Below are positions 25,646 through 39,506 of a DNA stretch of 64,000 nucleotides, in pieces. Origin of the DNA: Callaeas wilsoni. Its lineage: Eukaryota; Chordata; Aves; Passeriformes; Callaeidae. Within the stretch, counting starts at the first letter, position 1. Every line of letters starts with the position of its first letter. A model generated the notes under the pieces. It was not told the DNA's origin. It did not search any database and saw only the letters and a list, made by a program, of their open reading frames with translations. The translations under genes and the position numbers were made by a program. The stretch spans positions 62,001-126,000 of the forward strand of contig VWPU01014826.1 of NCBI GenBank assembly GCA_013398955.1, in the 5' to 3' direction.

Positions 25646-28600
25646 GCAAGTAGTGACAGGAAGCCTTTGACTGCAGACAAGCAGCAACAAAGATTTTGAA
25701 AAATGGACAAAAACTAGCACTCACTGCTGAAAAGAACAATTGCAGTGATTAATCTTCCCTGACCTGCTCTTTATGATTGACTTAAAGGTGAGTATCAGAA
25801 TTTGGGGCTCAAAGAACTCCCTGATAATAAAAGAAGGTGAAAAATGAGGAGATGAACTCTGTCAAGAATAAGGGCAGCTCTGTTAGAGGGAATCTTTCTT
25901 TGCACAGCAGGAAGAAATCCCAAAGAAACCAGTCTTGATCTTTGAATTATGGAAAGAGACAAAAGAAATATCAGTGAGTAAGCAAAAGTTCATTAAAAAT
26001 GCTTGGAATAGACACTTGAAACCTCGTTCCATTTCTTCAGTATTCTTGCCTTTGATTCCAGCTAATGTTGAACCTCTACCCTGAACACTTTCCACCTCAA
26101 CCAAAGGTTTTCAAGAGTCTGAAAGCTGGAGATAGACCCTGTCTATTACAGCTGAATCCTGGGTTAAAATGCCATCAGCATCAGTTTAAACTTCCCTGGG
26201 TTTTCTTCTGGTTTTTTTTTTTGGAATTATTTTTTAATAGAAGGGAAAATTTTCTGTGAATACAAAACTCATCTTGAAATGGTCCATTTAGGCTGTCTAA
26301 GAACAGAAAAAACAGCAAGAAAAATCTGAAGCAGTCAAGGAGTGAGATAAAACCAAGGAAAACTGGGGGTTTCCCAGTATGAGTATGATTCGCGAGGAAC
26401 TAAACAGTACAGTAAACAGTGATGTGTGCTTGCCATGATTTTTTTACTTGTATCTGTCCATCTATCCCCACCCACCCATCTATCTACATATGGAATACAT
26501 GAGTTGGAAGTTGACTTGGAGCTGAGTAAATGCATGATGGTATTTTAAAAAGCATACAAAAATAAGAAAACACAAGGCACAAGAATTTAGTATCATGTAG
26601 AGTGCAAATGAAAGAAACAAGCTTTGAATCAAAATACTTTCACTGTCACAGTTCCAATGGACAACATAATAGCATATTTTCCTAAAGAAACAAGCACCTT
26701 TGTAGGTGAAAGGTGTTTGATTTCCACAGTTTGGAAAGAGTTCAGGGGGATTTTAACATTCAACATTCATTTGGTTGTGTCAATGAGAAAAGGGAAATCT
26801 TAAATACCTTGTATTGTAATGAGGAAGTCCAGCTCATAAATTGACACATTTCACATTTTCTTAGGGCAGGATTTACAAGCGTGCACTAGAATCTCATTGA
26901 CTTCTCAGTCAAATATAAATGTCTAATTTCCTTAAGCACTTTTAAATTCACCGAGTTCAATGGTAGCTACAAGTAGAAGCTGATCAAATTTTCCAAGTCA
27001 AAATCACTGCAGAGGATTTTGATGAGTCTGTAAGTGGGTTTTCGATACTGTATCTTAGACCTCATCCCAGAGAATAAAGCAAAAGCAGGTAAACACTCTA
27101 AAGCCACTGCCATCTATTAAGCAATCCAAAAGCCCTGTGAACTCTTCTCCCCTCCCATGCCTTCTGTGGTTTCAGAAGACATTAAACTGCTTTAAAAATG
27201 CACCAACAAAGAGATCAGAACTGTGGTTTCTTATGCAAAAACACCTGACAAGATTTAACATGAACAGAGTCACTAATAAAGCTTCTCTGTACTGGTACAT
27301 GGACTACAGAAAACTCTTCTAAACCTGAGGGTAGTGATCTGTGTCAGTTGTCAGGATCAAGTGCAGGATTACTAAAACTATATGAAAGAAATGAGGATTA
27401 AACTAAATCTTTAGCTTGTTATACATAAAAACTGTGTCTGGCTAGCTTGACTCTCCTGCCTCGAGATATCTTTCTTGATAACGTGTGTGACCTTATTACT
27501 CTAGACTTTTATCTATTAATTAAAGTGAGGAACTGTTTAAGACAACCAACCACTTCAAATAAAGCAATGCCTTGGTAATAAACAAAACCCATATTCCAGG
27601 TAGGCCAAATGCTATTAAGTGATGTCACACTCCAGGCACCATGGCATGGTGAAAAAAAAGGTGCAAGATAAGAGGAAGGGAGAAAAATAACTTCAAGTGC
27701 TCTTCAAGGAAAAGTAAGTAGAATTGCACATAAGCTTCACCTTGAACTTTTGCTTGTAAAACCTGCTTACATGAGTTCAGTGCTGTGCAATGTTTGAGTC
27801 TAACTGAGCTGATTTTTACTTAATGTTCTTTATTTGTCCTTGTCTGAATTTTGAGAAGTTTCAGTCATTTTTAAGTTATACTTCTGGCATTACAAACATA
27901 TTTATTGTACTAGTACACCCATGCTCTCATGTCTCCTTGTTTTCAGTCACTTGCAATTTTAGAGAAGAGACTACTGCTACGCTGCCTGGGATGTGCTGCT
28001 TGCTGCGAACATGGCGTACAGCTTAGGTTGGCTGAAGTGAATTCACAATGAAGGAAGGCCACTTCTACTGCAGCAGCCCAATATTTAGAGTTCAGATGAG
28101 CCCAGGCAACTAAGTACATCTTTTTTTCAAGGATATAGCATCTCCCTTGTACCAGCACAGCTCAGGCACCAATCCCTTCACCTTTGGCCCACGATCACTT
28201 TGCTCCATAAAAGGAACAGACCTTAACAACGATCACACTGCCTCCCCAAATGCAGAGGTTTCAGGAGCTTGTGAAATGTGCCCCCAATGCCATACAGTAT
28301 CCCTATAAACAAGCTGTATTTTACCTGCTTTGTTATCAGCTTCTATTAGCTATCAGCAAGGGATGAAAACTTTCCAACGTGGTCACAGCCAGTTTAGGAG
28401 GCCAGCAAAGAGGATGGCAAAGAGGAGTCAATCAACAATAATGAACATGAGGAACAACTACTACACCAGCAATTTCTAGGAGCTGCACACCACCACTTCA
28501 CCTTTGTTGCAACTTGCATTTTCATCCCAAGTGTGAATTCCAGAGCACCAATAGTCTAATCATGTCCAAAGACGCCTCAGGAGTCAGACTACTTTAAACT

Positions 28601-31140
28601 CTTCTGGCTGTTGATGCAAATAATGTTTCCTGATAGGAGGTTACTGTGGAGACTGAGCATGTTCAAATCAAAGCCTGCATCATAACAGACAGAGGCTTCT
28701 TAGGTGGAGTTCTCAGTGTGCAACGCACATTCACTGCCTCTTACAGCACTATCTACTGACAAAGCAGACAAATTTAGGGTACAGTGCCGCCTGTGCCAAT
28801 GCTAACACTGTTTTCCTTGCCAGAGGTCCTAATGGAAAAGAATCTGAAAGTGTTGGGAGACCAGGCATAACTGCAGTTCAGCTTCTTCCATTTACACACA
28901 CTTGTGCTCCCGAACTCGCAAACCTTTCCTTTAGAATCTGTCTGACACGTCACCAGCTCTAAGGGAGCTGTTCACTTCATGATGTGTCTGTCTTAGATTA
29001 ACAAAAGGACAACTTCTACCCCTCTCTACAGGCGTGCTGGGGGAGAAAAAGGGGGGAAAGAAGTAATTTCATCCCCTCATGGAAGAAGACCTGGTGACGG
29101 CAAGTGGAGATAACAAGGGGGAGCAAGATTTTTTTTTCCCCAGCACATTCCGCAGACAGCCTTGTACCAACAGCGGCTGCTTTCCCTTACCCTCCTTTCT
29201 TCCACTCCAGAAAACCAACCCTTACTGTCTTTCCTCAGTGTATTTCCGATCTAGACAGTGACAACGAGCCCAGTCCCTTATGGTGATGGTGTGGAATTGC
29301 CTGGACTACGTGCCTACAGTCATTTCACTGACTTCTGATTTGAAAGGAGAGGAAATGAATTTTTTCCTCAGGCCAGCAGAAGCCACACACTCACAAGCAG
29401 GCAATTTAGGCCAGTTGGCATGTAGCTGTCTGTGTGTCCCTACAAGGCACATTGCAGGAGACATCTAAATTAAGGCAACTTAATTTGAGGGCACAAAAAA
29501 GAAGTTATAGATGTAAGTATGAAAGACTCAGAAAATAGTAGCACAGCTGTGCAGAACAAGCCATATGGTTCCATGTGGTTCTCCAAAGCAGCAAGTGCTC
29601 AACACTTCTGAAGAATGTACTAAATTATATATTCCAACTGTGGTTATGTTTACATGCTATTATAAGGGAGGAAATTCCTTCCTGACCAAAGATGATGATA
29701 CTTCATGCTTTGAAAAATCTGAATGAAAATGACTGGATAATTTTTATGCATTACCATGCAACCACAAGTAATTTTCTAATTCTCATAAATTTCTTCAAAT
29801 CTTTAACACCAAAAACAAAAGCTGAGGAAAATTTTACATTCTAACAAGAAATTACTTACCACAACATCAGAACAGTAAATTCTTATCTATTTTTCTTTAA
29901 TAATTTCATATTGGAGAGATAATACCCAACTCCTGCACTCTTTTGGAACTGTTGTGCTCACATTTGCCAGGTCTGCTCCATGACAGGAATGAAGTGGTTC
30001 ATGCCTTCTGAATACATCTCTCTACAATCACCTTCTCCCTCTACCTTGCCCCTCATAAGCCTATTTTTTCTTTCTCCTGCACTTAATGCACCATGAAACC
30101 AAAGACATCCTCACTGTATTTTTAAAAGACTACATGTCTCCCATCTTAGTCAGTGCTCTGAACTCTAAACTAAGGAGAATGGAAAAGAAACCATCCACTG
30201 GTAAAGCTTAGGCTGCAGATACCAGAGCTTTTAGCTGAGCCTGTAAAGACTCTGATTCTCTGAAGACTGAATACAGAGTACCACAGAAATTCAAGCCAAC
30301 CAATTACGAACATTATTATCTTCTTTAGTAAAGTAACTGAAGCTTTACAAGCACAGTTTTGGCAGCAGCAAATTAATGGACTATCATTAAGGACTCAACA
30401 GTTGCAGACTTTGTTTTTACAAAAAACGAAGCTATTTGTCACATTAACACAGAAAAAGGACTGAAATGAAAAAGCATATATACTGTAGGCCTTTGGCAAA
30501 ACGTTGGCAAAGTTTTAAGAAACTCTTGCCAATACTAATGATGAGACAATGCAGATGGAAGTACCACTGATCCAAACTTAAGAGCTCAGGGATATTCTGA
30601 TCCAAGTCTGTAGCCTTGTTACAGTCTGCACAGACTATAGTTTTACAGCAGTCTCCTCCTGTATTTGACTATGCATTGAGTGATCAATAAATCTTCTAAA
30701 CATGACTGTGCAGCACGTAGCACTCTGCACTGTCACAACAACGCTCTTTGGAAAAAAATGGGAAGTACGTACTCGTCACTCGAGTCCAGCACTGCAGCCG
30801 CTCTGGCACAACGGCGGATGGCTAAAGGACTCCAGGCTGGGCTGATGCAGAAAGCCAGGGCCTCAATTCTTTATGCTTTAGGACACTGTCAGTGAACTGC
30901 TACCAGAACAACGCTTAGAAACACCAGTTCTAATTCTGCCCACTCACTGGCAATGAGCAAACTCCTCCCAGGTAATACTATTATCAGAATGCCCAAAGAA
31001 GTTCCTTTGAAGTGGTTAATTATTAGCTGATATAACCTTTTCAAAAACATGCTAGTTTAGATCAGATATAAACAAGAAACAAAAAAACCCGTTAGGTAAA
31101 CAACAGCTCATCCTGAGAAATGTCTTCATCTGGTGGCCTT

Positions 31141-31175
31141 GTTCCCACTGAAGTTCAAGGGAATGTTGCACAGAA
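31141..31175. repeat. Possible ancient amniote repeat fragment
   Basis: The text gttcccactgaagttcaagg, followed by gaatgttgc, resembles the cccattgaagtcaatgg / ttttgcc motif also seen near 20,020. The match is short and weak. Confidence 0.2.
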
Positions 31176-34100
31176 TGCTTCTCTCTGACTCTGGATTTCC
31201 GGGTGGAAGTTCTGTCTTGTAACAGTCACTGCCACTATTACATACAGTGTACCCTTCCACTGCATCCCATCTTGGTGGTTGTGTCTCCATCCCAGGCCAA
31301 GGGCCTGCACACAGGTGGTGTCATCTGACAAGCTGAGACAGTCACCTTTGAGTTGAAGAGGCAGAGAGTAAAGCTCACGTGCATAACCTTAGAGATCACA
31401 GTTCAGGCAATCTGCTCATAGAAGCACAATTTAGAGTTTGGGACTATTCAGAGTTTTCATCCAGCCCAGCAGAACTGCCTCAAGCATTACTGTGCAAGCT
31501 TCTGCTCCCACAGCATAGAAAGTTCACCAGCACCAAACCAATCAGCCACTGAGCTGTTGCTGCCCAGCTCCTCCAAACAACAGCTTCCGAGCTGGTATAA
31601 CATTCCTACCTGGACATCTTAGTACTCGTGGACCAGGGCAAACCCCAGTGAAGTGACATGCTTCCCACAGAAATCCTTGAACTTTCGCTGGCCTTCCTAG
31701 ATCTGCAAGGCACTGTAGTTTACATGTTCTGCCCTGCTAGTCTTCATCCAGAATGGTTAGCTGGCAAAAGGGAAATCCTTGTATTTGAAAACCTGGCTCA
31801 GCAGCCTCCTCTCCACTATACTAGCACTCATGGTCCCTTAGCAAAGCACACTGACACCTACTGAGGGCTACACTACGTTGCCAAAATGTCCTCTAAACAA
31901 CCTTATGTTATTTGAAAGTTTACAGGTCTGTCATGTGTCAAGCAAAGGCTACTGACCAAAGCTAGGTCACAGTGCTGGAAAGACAGAGTCTCTTTACTAA
32001 CAAGGGACACTAAAAGAATTTCCACAAAGGAGTGCAGAAAGGAGACAAATGCTCAGGAGACATTACAACTCACAGGAACCTACCCCAAAAGTCCTGAAGG
32101 CTAATACAGGTATGTGCAGCAACCAAGTGCAATAGAGCAACTTTCTCCTGGTGCGAGAGCATATTTGCTGCGTGGATGACCACACTGGGCAGCCAAACTC
32201 TGTAACTACGCCACAGTTATCTCTAGAGCAAGAACTATTGCACATGCAGTTTACACATGGCCATTTTAAGACTCACATATTCTGGGGAAACCCAGCCATC
32301 AATGCGTTTTATGATGCTCAAATACAGAAGAGGAAGTTCTTATCCCAAAGAACTAAAAAGCCTTTCTCAGTGCTCCTTGTGATATACTACTTGAATGGAA
32401 ATGCCAGCATTGCCGTTCGACCTGATTCTGCCAGTGGTATGAACTACATAAATTAAATCTAATTACACAGATTTAGGCCACAGGGAACTAGAACTTGCAT
32501 GAGACCAGCAGAACATCACCCTCACTATTTGGAATGCCCTCTATAGGCAATATATTTGTTATTTTTATGCTTGTAGAAGCAGACAGCCCATTCTGAAAAT
32601 GCTGACATAAGTTAGGCTGCTGCACAGATTCACTCAGCCCGGCTGGTCCACTAAGAAAAATGCAAGCAGGAAACAGGGCACATGTATCTTCCTTGTGAGC
32701 CTCCTTTCTCTCCTCACCCGGTTCCTTTCTTGAGAGCACAGAACTGTATGCAGCCATTGCAGGCAGAACGTGTTATAAGAATTTTTCTTTGTAGTCAAAG
32801 GCAGAGTAACAGCCAGAAACCAGGATCTGCTCAGCCAATGACAGGGAACGTATTAAAAAGCCTTCCAGCTTCTGTTTCAAAACAAAGAAATCTCGATAAG
32901 CCTAAAGACAGCAGCTGCTGCCAGCAGCATGCTGCCTTCCTTACCTTGGGGACACCTGCTGAGCTGCTGCCTGTTTAATATTACATTAAAACAGCAGCTT
33001 TCCAGATAATGAATTATGTATCTATAGTGAAGCTGTGGTACACAGGCAGATGGGAGGACATGGTTTGGAAATAGAAGAACCATTTGAGTTAATGGTCTGC
33101 AAGGCTGGAAAAAAAAAATTACTGATGGCTTCATGATTTGTCAGAGCCCCAGTCAGGTAACAGAGGGAACAAGGGGAGCATAGCAAGTGCCCTCTACTCT
33201 TCCCTTCTGCTTTTTTTTTAAATTAAGAGCAATCAGATGAGTTTGAAAGTCCCTAAAAGGGGATACAAATCTAAAACATAGGGAAAAAAACCAGGGCTAT
33301 AAGCTTGTATGGCTTGTGACTGCAGTCAGTTTCAGTACTCTAGCATTAAAGACGCAGAAGGTTCCATTGTTTCATGTTCTTTATTTAAATGGTTCATACT
33401 GTGAAAGGAGAACCCCAAGACAGCAGTAGACAATTGTCTTCAAAGTCAGATCTCTGCCAGTTAGCTCTAAGTTAAAACTCAATCCATGGTCTCTGAAGCA
33501 AATCTGCAAGCACTTGTCAAACAGACACAGTTTCTCCAGCCTTCCAGAGAGGTTTTAATTCTCTTGCCTTGTTTAATTTAAGATCATCAGTTAGGTGATC
33601 CGGATACCTAACCATGAAAGCATTACATGCTTGTAATGATCATAACGAAGGAGCATATTTCTAAATGCATAGTGAAACACTTGTAAGCCTCAAATGCTCT
33701 CCTGTTTGCAGATATTCTATATGAGAGTCTAAAGATGAGGAAGGCTGATTCTCAGCAAGCCAACAGTAAAAAGAACTCTTTATACCGTACTCCTTACCCT
33801 AAGATCAGCTTCATCTACTCCACTTCTGTTACTGCTCTGTCCAATTGAAAACACCCAGCACAGCTTGGACAGCCTTTTTCAAATACGGAACAGTCACACA
33901 ACAGTAACTGCAAACCAATCTTATACAAGTATATGAACACAGAAGTGATTTCAGTATATGCTTTAGCTATTAACAAATAAATCAAAAGATGTTAAAAACC
34001 CCCCAAACCAATGGAATATGGTTTTCACATAGAATCAAATATTAGTGTTTTGGGAGAACCAGCACAGAGACTGAAATTACTTTCCAAGGTTATATTGCGC

Positions 34101-37100
34101 ATCGATGGGAAATGCCTTCTTTGTATTTAATAAAAATAAACAAAAAAATGCTTTAAATGTCACAATGAGAAATTCCTACATACCAGTGGAGAACTGAGAT
34201 ACAGAGACACTCAGTGATTTCCAGTATGATACTGGCTAGCAGCTAGAAGAGTCAGAATGAAAAACACAACTACCACATCTGGGCAACCCAGATTAATCAA
34301 ACATCGATTCTTACAAGCATGGAATACTGTTTTGAAGGCTGGTTGTGTGCAACTGCAAAGGCAGTGCCAGCCCTAGAAAGCAGAAAGCAAAGAATGAAAG
34401 AAAACAAGCTGAACAGCATGAAGATTGTTCTCCCAGCACAGGGTGGAAGGGAGGCTGTTTTCTCATCAAAGCAGTGATCTCAAAATGGGAAAGCCACATC
34501 AGAAATTAGGAGTGTACTGTGTCTCACAAAGCTGCTCCTTTGCTCAGCAGCTCCAGAGGTTGCCTGGCACCTCCTCTTTTCGGAGAGCTTTAACTGGTGA
34601 GCTGAAGTCACCATTCTCTCAGCAGTGTGCACATGGCTCACTGAGAGGCACCGCAGTGTTGGCCAACTCTGCCTCTCAAGCACTACGATTCTTGGCAGCA
34701 CTGGCCTCTCTGGCTGCTGAATCCCAGAGCCCTGTGGAGAGAGTGGCCCAGATCCCACAAAAGCCTCGATACTGATTGGATAAAGCCCCAGTTCCACTCA
34801 GATTTTAATACTGATGAGGGAGATTTGCACCAGAGCCACATGGCTTTGCAAGTCATTTACTGAACAACAGATGTGTGTCTGTGGTGTGCTGACAGCTCCT
34901 TCCTTATCTCCAGGCCCATGGAGTCCAGCAGCTTTGCTTTGATCCCAGATACCATGGAGTGTCACCATGACATGTTTGCACCTTGCTGCACCCCAAACCT
35001 ATGGAATGAATTTATTTGTAGGGATTTCTAACGCTGATTTCTAGTCAAGGAAACAGACCTAGTAAATAACACACCAGTTCAAGAAGTTAGAGTTATTCAG
35101 GCCCTTTTATCATCATGAGGCTTTTGTTCTACTTTCTGAACTGGAGCATCCACCAGATAAGTGCAATAAAGAGTTTAATAAAACACAAAGGGTTAGGTCA
35201 CATTTCTTGGGCTTTAGAGTTGACAGAAAAGCCACACACCACCACAATTTCCAGGTCCATCTAATGATGAAGTTATCTAGCTCCTTTTTTCTCTCCACTA
35301 ACCCTGCCAAATTGCACTGGAGATATATAGTTGGGTTAACTGCACAAAGTATTAACAGAAGAGCAAAATCACAGTGGCCCCTTTTCAACGTGACTGACAT
35401 AGATGCAGAGCATCCTCATTTCCAGTTCTGGACCTTATTCCCTTCAAACTACAGTGTTGTATGGATTGAATGCTCCCTTTTGCCAGGATAGCCTTTCTCA
35501 GCTTTCATCATGTGTATAAAACCATCCACCCTGTGAGCATATCAAAGGAGGAAATCAGGCACAGACAAAATGAAGCAGGAGAGGTAACAGAGCTCAGGCT
35601 CAAATCCTGCCTTTAGCATGACCACCCCGGAGGTCCCCAGAGACAGAAGCTTTAAGAAAACTAAAAGCAAAGCTGAAAGTCTTGTAGGTCGACATCGTGC
35701 AAAAATGACCTAACTGTCAGCCATCAAATATCCTGAGGTTGCGGGGCATGGGCTGCTCTTCTCAGGCAGCAGCCATCAGACTCCCTTCCCAGGAGTGGCA
35801 GCCACATCACTTGTCTGCTGCACATGGCATTTTCCTCAGCAGTTCCATTTGCTGAACACAAAGAGCGAGCCCATAACATTAAGAACGCTCCCCTTTGAAG
35901 TTTAGATTGTTTGGCTTGCCTGGCTACGAAATAAACTGCACCTTAATCATCCAGCTTTGAAGTTCTGTAAATCTACAGCTGCAGAAAAGTAAGGACCACT
36001 TGGCAATAAAACATTCATTATTAAATTCTCTTGAATTAAAGTGGAAAAGGCTTTCCTGAAGCTGAAACTTTCTTTTTTTCCCCACCAGAAATGAAGACAT
36101 AAGTGAAAAATTGACAATGACTTGCCAGATCAGAGACAATTATGACTAGATGACATTTTATAGCCCAGTTTTGAACAGTATTGAGCCAGTGCTCAGGGAA
36201 TGGCCAAAGAAAACAAAAAAATTTATTGGAAAAAGACATAAGAAAACTGAAGGTTTTAACAACAGACTGCAGAGGTTAATAAATAATTTCGTTGTTTTGA
36301 TGCCTTTTTTAAGGTGTGTATGTGGATGTAACTGATAGGAGTTTGATGGAGGTTAAAAGTGGTAATAGCAAAAATAAAGGAAGCCTTATTTGTATCTTTC
36401 CAGAATCTGTGACTGCTGCATGTTTACCAGAGGGTGTGAGTAGGATAAGGCTGTATCACCAAATGAGACCTACAGGAAGTCTCCATAGGCACAACAGGCT
36501 GCATAGCAAAAGATGTACAGCAACAGAGAACACTGTAGTTTTGGCTTGGCTGTTTCATTTCAGGCGTGTCTGGAACCTCTTGCAGCCTCCACAAAAACAA
36601 ATAGAGAATTAATTCAAAACACAGTGTGGCCTGGCATACTAGTGAGGAGATAAAATGGCGCATTGTAAGAATAAAGCTCACTTGGAAAGAAACAGGCTTC
36701 AGCTACAACCTGGTACAAAAGAGCTAAGACACAAAATCCTGCACTTCCTGGGATTTCAGGCTATAAGATTTTGGAGAATCAGTTTCCAGTTCCCATCTCT
36801 GCTCACCGCTTCCTGTATTAATCTGGGCAAGTTCCCTCTCAAGGCTGAACCAGGAGTGTTTACCCGGGAGTTTTGTTTCCCACACAATGAATATTTCTGG
36901 CCGTGATCTTGTCCATAGCCCAGCTTCTGTTCCTAGACCATCTGATCACAGATCATACACAAATCTCACTGCTCCTGATGGTTTGCTCCTTTCCCTGTTC
37001 AGAGACACAGAGAATAGCAAGGTCAGATCCACTGGAGCCTGTGGCTACTACAGTTTTATGCAACCACATTTTTGATGCTATGCCTAGGGCACTCTAATCA

Positions 37101-37965
37101 TTTAATGCCTTTGAACATCCACATTTACTTACTGGGAAGGATGTCCTTATTCAGATGACAGTAAAACCCCCTGCAAATGAAGTGCTTTCTGAAAGGGAGT
37201 TAAAGGGGATTGCCTTAAGTAACTGGATGGAAAGTGGCTCAAAAGCTGTCAGGAGTCCAGCTTCTTCAAAGCAAGATTAGCGACAGACTGATACTGAACA
37301 GCTCATGGAGAAGTTCAGCTACCTCAGCATTTCCCACTCAGACCCACACTGCTTTGGCACTTCCCTTCCTAGACTGTCCTGGAAGCAAGAAGAGAAAGGA
37401 CAGCACACAGCAGAGAGGGCACCAGAAGGAATCGGGATCCCTACGCTGCCAGCAGGTCTGATTCAGGAGGTATTCTGGGCAGTTTGATGGATTTCACAGA
37501 TCAGATGGATTTTGGCAGAAACAGGCTCCAAGAAGAAACACCCTCAGTTCAGTTAGCTGACAATTTTCCTGCTGGTAGTGAGTCACTAAGAGTACAGCTG
37601 GCTGCTGCTCCCTGAACATCCCTCAGCTGTCTCTTAAAGGCGCTGCCTTACCCCTCCTGGCTGTACCATCAGCCCCTTCCTGCAATGCAGACACGGGTAA
37701 GGCTGGCACCTTTCCTCAGACCCTGTCTAGAAACACATTGCTACTGTGGCACATACTGTAAGAGAAGGAAGCACTGGACAGATGGGTGCCCCCAGGAGAC
37801 GAGCAAAAATCATCCTATGCCTCCTTGTAAAGTGGCATTAATATATACACACATACAACAAAACTTAGCACAATCAAATTAATAATCAAGTTATTTTTCC
37901 TTCTTTCTAATAAAAACTTTGCTGAAATGATTCTATCCTTTGCAATTTCTGAATTATTGTAAATT

Positions 37966-37983
37966 TGTGTACATGTGTACACA
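37966..37983. repeat. Short inverted repeat (8-bp arms, 2-bp loop)
   Basis: TGTGTACA, tg, TGTACACA: perfect arms rich in alternating TG/CA. It is similar in composition to the palindrome at 25,430 but lacks CpG. Confidence 0.9.
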
Positions 37984-39124
37984 TTTCACTGAACAAAACA
38001 CCGAAGAGTTGGAACCAGCATCCACAGGTCAGCTTAACTAAATTACCACATCTCAACTGCTAGTTCTTGTGCAAACCCATTTTAAAATAGAAACTCAGAA
38101 GAAAACACAAAGGTAATGCATATTTGTTTTCTATAACTTTTTTCAAAACATTTTCCTCAACTTTACACCTGTGATGAAAACCTATACAACTCCCATTTGC
38201 ATGTATGCCTTAGAAAAAATTAGTATTCAAACAAGGAATTAGAGAAATGCACACATTAAGTAAACACATACATACATAAATGCCAAGAAATATACATAAA
38301 ATTAGCCAGGTGAGCAAGTCAGATTCCTCAGATCCTCTGGAATTAATGCGTGTCTCAGAGACATGAAATCACTGCTATTCACCTTTATGTAGACCCCACA
38401 TCGGGACTGATAGCTAAACAACAAATGTCACAATAAAGACACATGCAAAGGAAGAAAATAATTCATAATCAATTTGTGTTTACTACACTGTCAATTTCTA
38501 CAATGCTAGAAACAGATTGCTCTCATGAGGAGTTTCGTATGTACCTGGAGAAAAATCAGTATTTCCTGAAAAAGCCCACACAGCAATTCACAAAGTGAAC
38601 CTCACAAAAGCAAGCTGAAAATCTCTGTGGAGTCACACACTCAGGTACCCCTACACAGGAAACATGCTAAGAGGAAATATGCTGTTCCTTCACCAGGTAT
38701 TATTTATTTTATTACTTCAGTGTAGATTGAAAATAAAATGCTCCTTTTGTACAATAGAAACAAAAAAATAGTAGAGCATTACTCAGCTGCCTACCTAAAC
38801 TTATCTGTAAAAACAAACACATATATTCTCTGTTGCTGTTTTGTTCTACATTAGGGATTCCATCCCTGTGCAAAACACATGCTCGATGTTTAAAGAGTTA
38901 AACATCCTCTCGCTTAGTCGGCTTTTCTGAATGTAAAATGCAAGATAATAACATACACTGTATCTTGAACCAAAACTGCACACAGCACAACAAAACCCCC
39001 AGTGCTAAACGACAGGCAGTATGAATAGATCCATTTCCACTGCTTGTTAATTCCAAATAAATCCTTTACTGTGATTTAAAGCAAAACAGGCAACACTAAA
39101 AACACAAAAAATATAATGACTTAC

Positions 39125-39176
39125 CCTTTCGGAGACACTTGCTTTTCTTAAGATATTTGGCAGTAAAAAACGGCAT
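39125..39176 (-). CDS. ARHGAP22: Candidate alternative first coding exon of ARHGAP22 (PH-less isoform)
   Basis: An ATG at 39,176 in good context (gcagccATGc) opens 17 codons, MPFFTAKYLKKSKCLRK, followed by one G and a strong donor (AAAGG|gtaagt). An in-frame TGA lies seven codons upstream, so this is the first available start. The exon ends in phase 1, the same phase as the PH exon at 20,500. Joined to the RhoGAP exon at 1,817 it reads ...[14 protein letters not shown]. From memory, the paralogue ARHGAP24 has an alternative first exon whose product ends ...RCFSFRKG directly before IFGQ. The match in ending, phase and position makes chance unlikely. The product would lack the PH domain and start with a basic, cysteine-containing head. 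The ttgcag just before the ATG could also be read as an acceptor, in which case this is a second exon with the 5' UTR elsewhere. I have no transcript evidence. Confidence 0.7.
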
Positions 39177-39262
39177 GGCTGCAACACTAAGGTTTCAGCC
39201 AAAGCTGACCTTTTATTACCAAGTGCTAAGAGCGAAATGAACAGACCAAAGAGAGAAAGCAA

Positions 39263-39271
39263 ATTATTATA
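39263..39271 (-). promoter_or_regulatory. TATA-like box upstream of the alternative first exon
   Basis: On the minus strand, GTATAATAA lies about 90 nt upstream of the ATG at 39,176, a plausible distance for a TATA element with a short 5' UTR. The surrounding sequence is AT-rich and not CpG-rich, so such a match can arise by chance. Confidence 0.25.
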
Positions 39272-39434
39272 CCAGATCTTTAAAATGCTCAGAGATGAGC
39301 AAAGGGAATTCAGAGTGGGATAAAGTATGTCAAGTTGCACGGTGGGGATTGCAGATATCTTTCTGCTCATTAGCACTGCTGTTCGAGTTATTTAAAGTGT
39401 GCTCGGGGGAAATGAGGACAATTTCCATGACAAT

Positions 39435-39506
39435 ATGTACAGTATCATATAAGGAGGAAGCATTTTTTCATGCAGAACTTCTGCATTACTCAGCTGCTAC
39501 AGCAAC
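39435..39506. repeat. 72-bp direct repeat, copy 1 (upstream of alternative first exon)
   Basis: The segment starts atgtacagtatcatat and ends cagctgctacagcaac. It aligns without gaps to 41,085-41,156, with 69 of 72 bases identical; the mismatches are at 39,450, 39,471 and 39,473. It is not a repeat family I recognise. This copy contains a 15-bp inverted repeat (39,471-39,485: TGCAGAA, C, TTCTGCA) and lies about 260 bp upstream of the candidate ATG at 39,176. Confidence 0.95.

Larger units (their letters stand above)
20629..39124 (-). other. ARHGAP22 intron upstream of the PH exon, left part
   Basis: This region was searched on the minus strand for the missing PH-domain exons of the family and none was seen. 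It contains a CpG-rich patch at about 25.38-25.64 kb. The longest open frame (24,977-25,492, plus strand, 171 codons) is of a length expected by chance in this much AT-rich sequence. Stretches 20,640-25,380 and 25,650-39,120 otherwise hold only short A/T tracts, (CAAA)-type simple repeats and one faint ancient-repeat match near 31,141. Confidence 0.75.

Noticed and set aside
26450..26490. CTAT/CCAT-type simple sequence
   Set aside because: Interrupted and too short to be a meaningful microsatellite.
35530..35605. Possible reverse MIR segment (aggtaacagagctcaggctc)
   Set aside because: The order of motifs is disturbed and identity is too low.
36820..36860. MIR-like word tctgggcaagttccctctc
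   Set aside because: The match is about 20 bases with unrelated flanks, too short to call.
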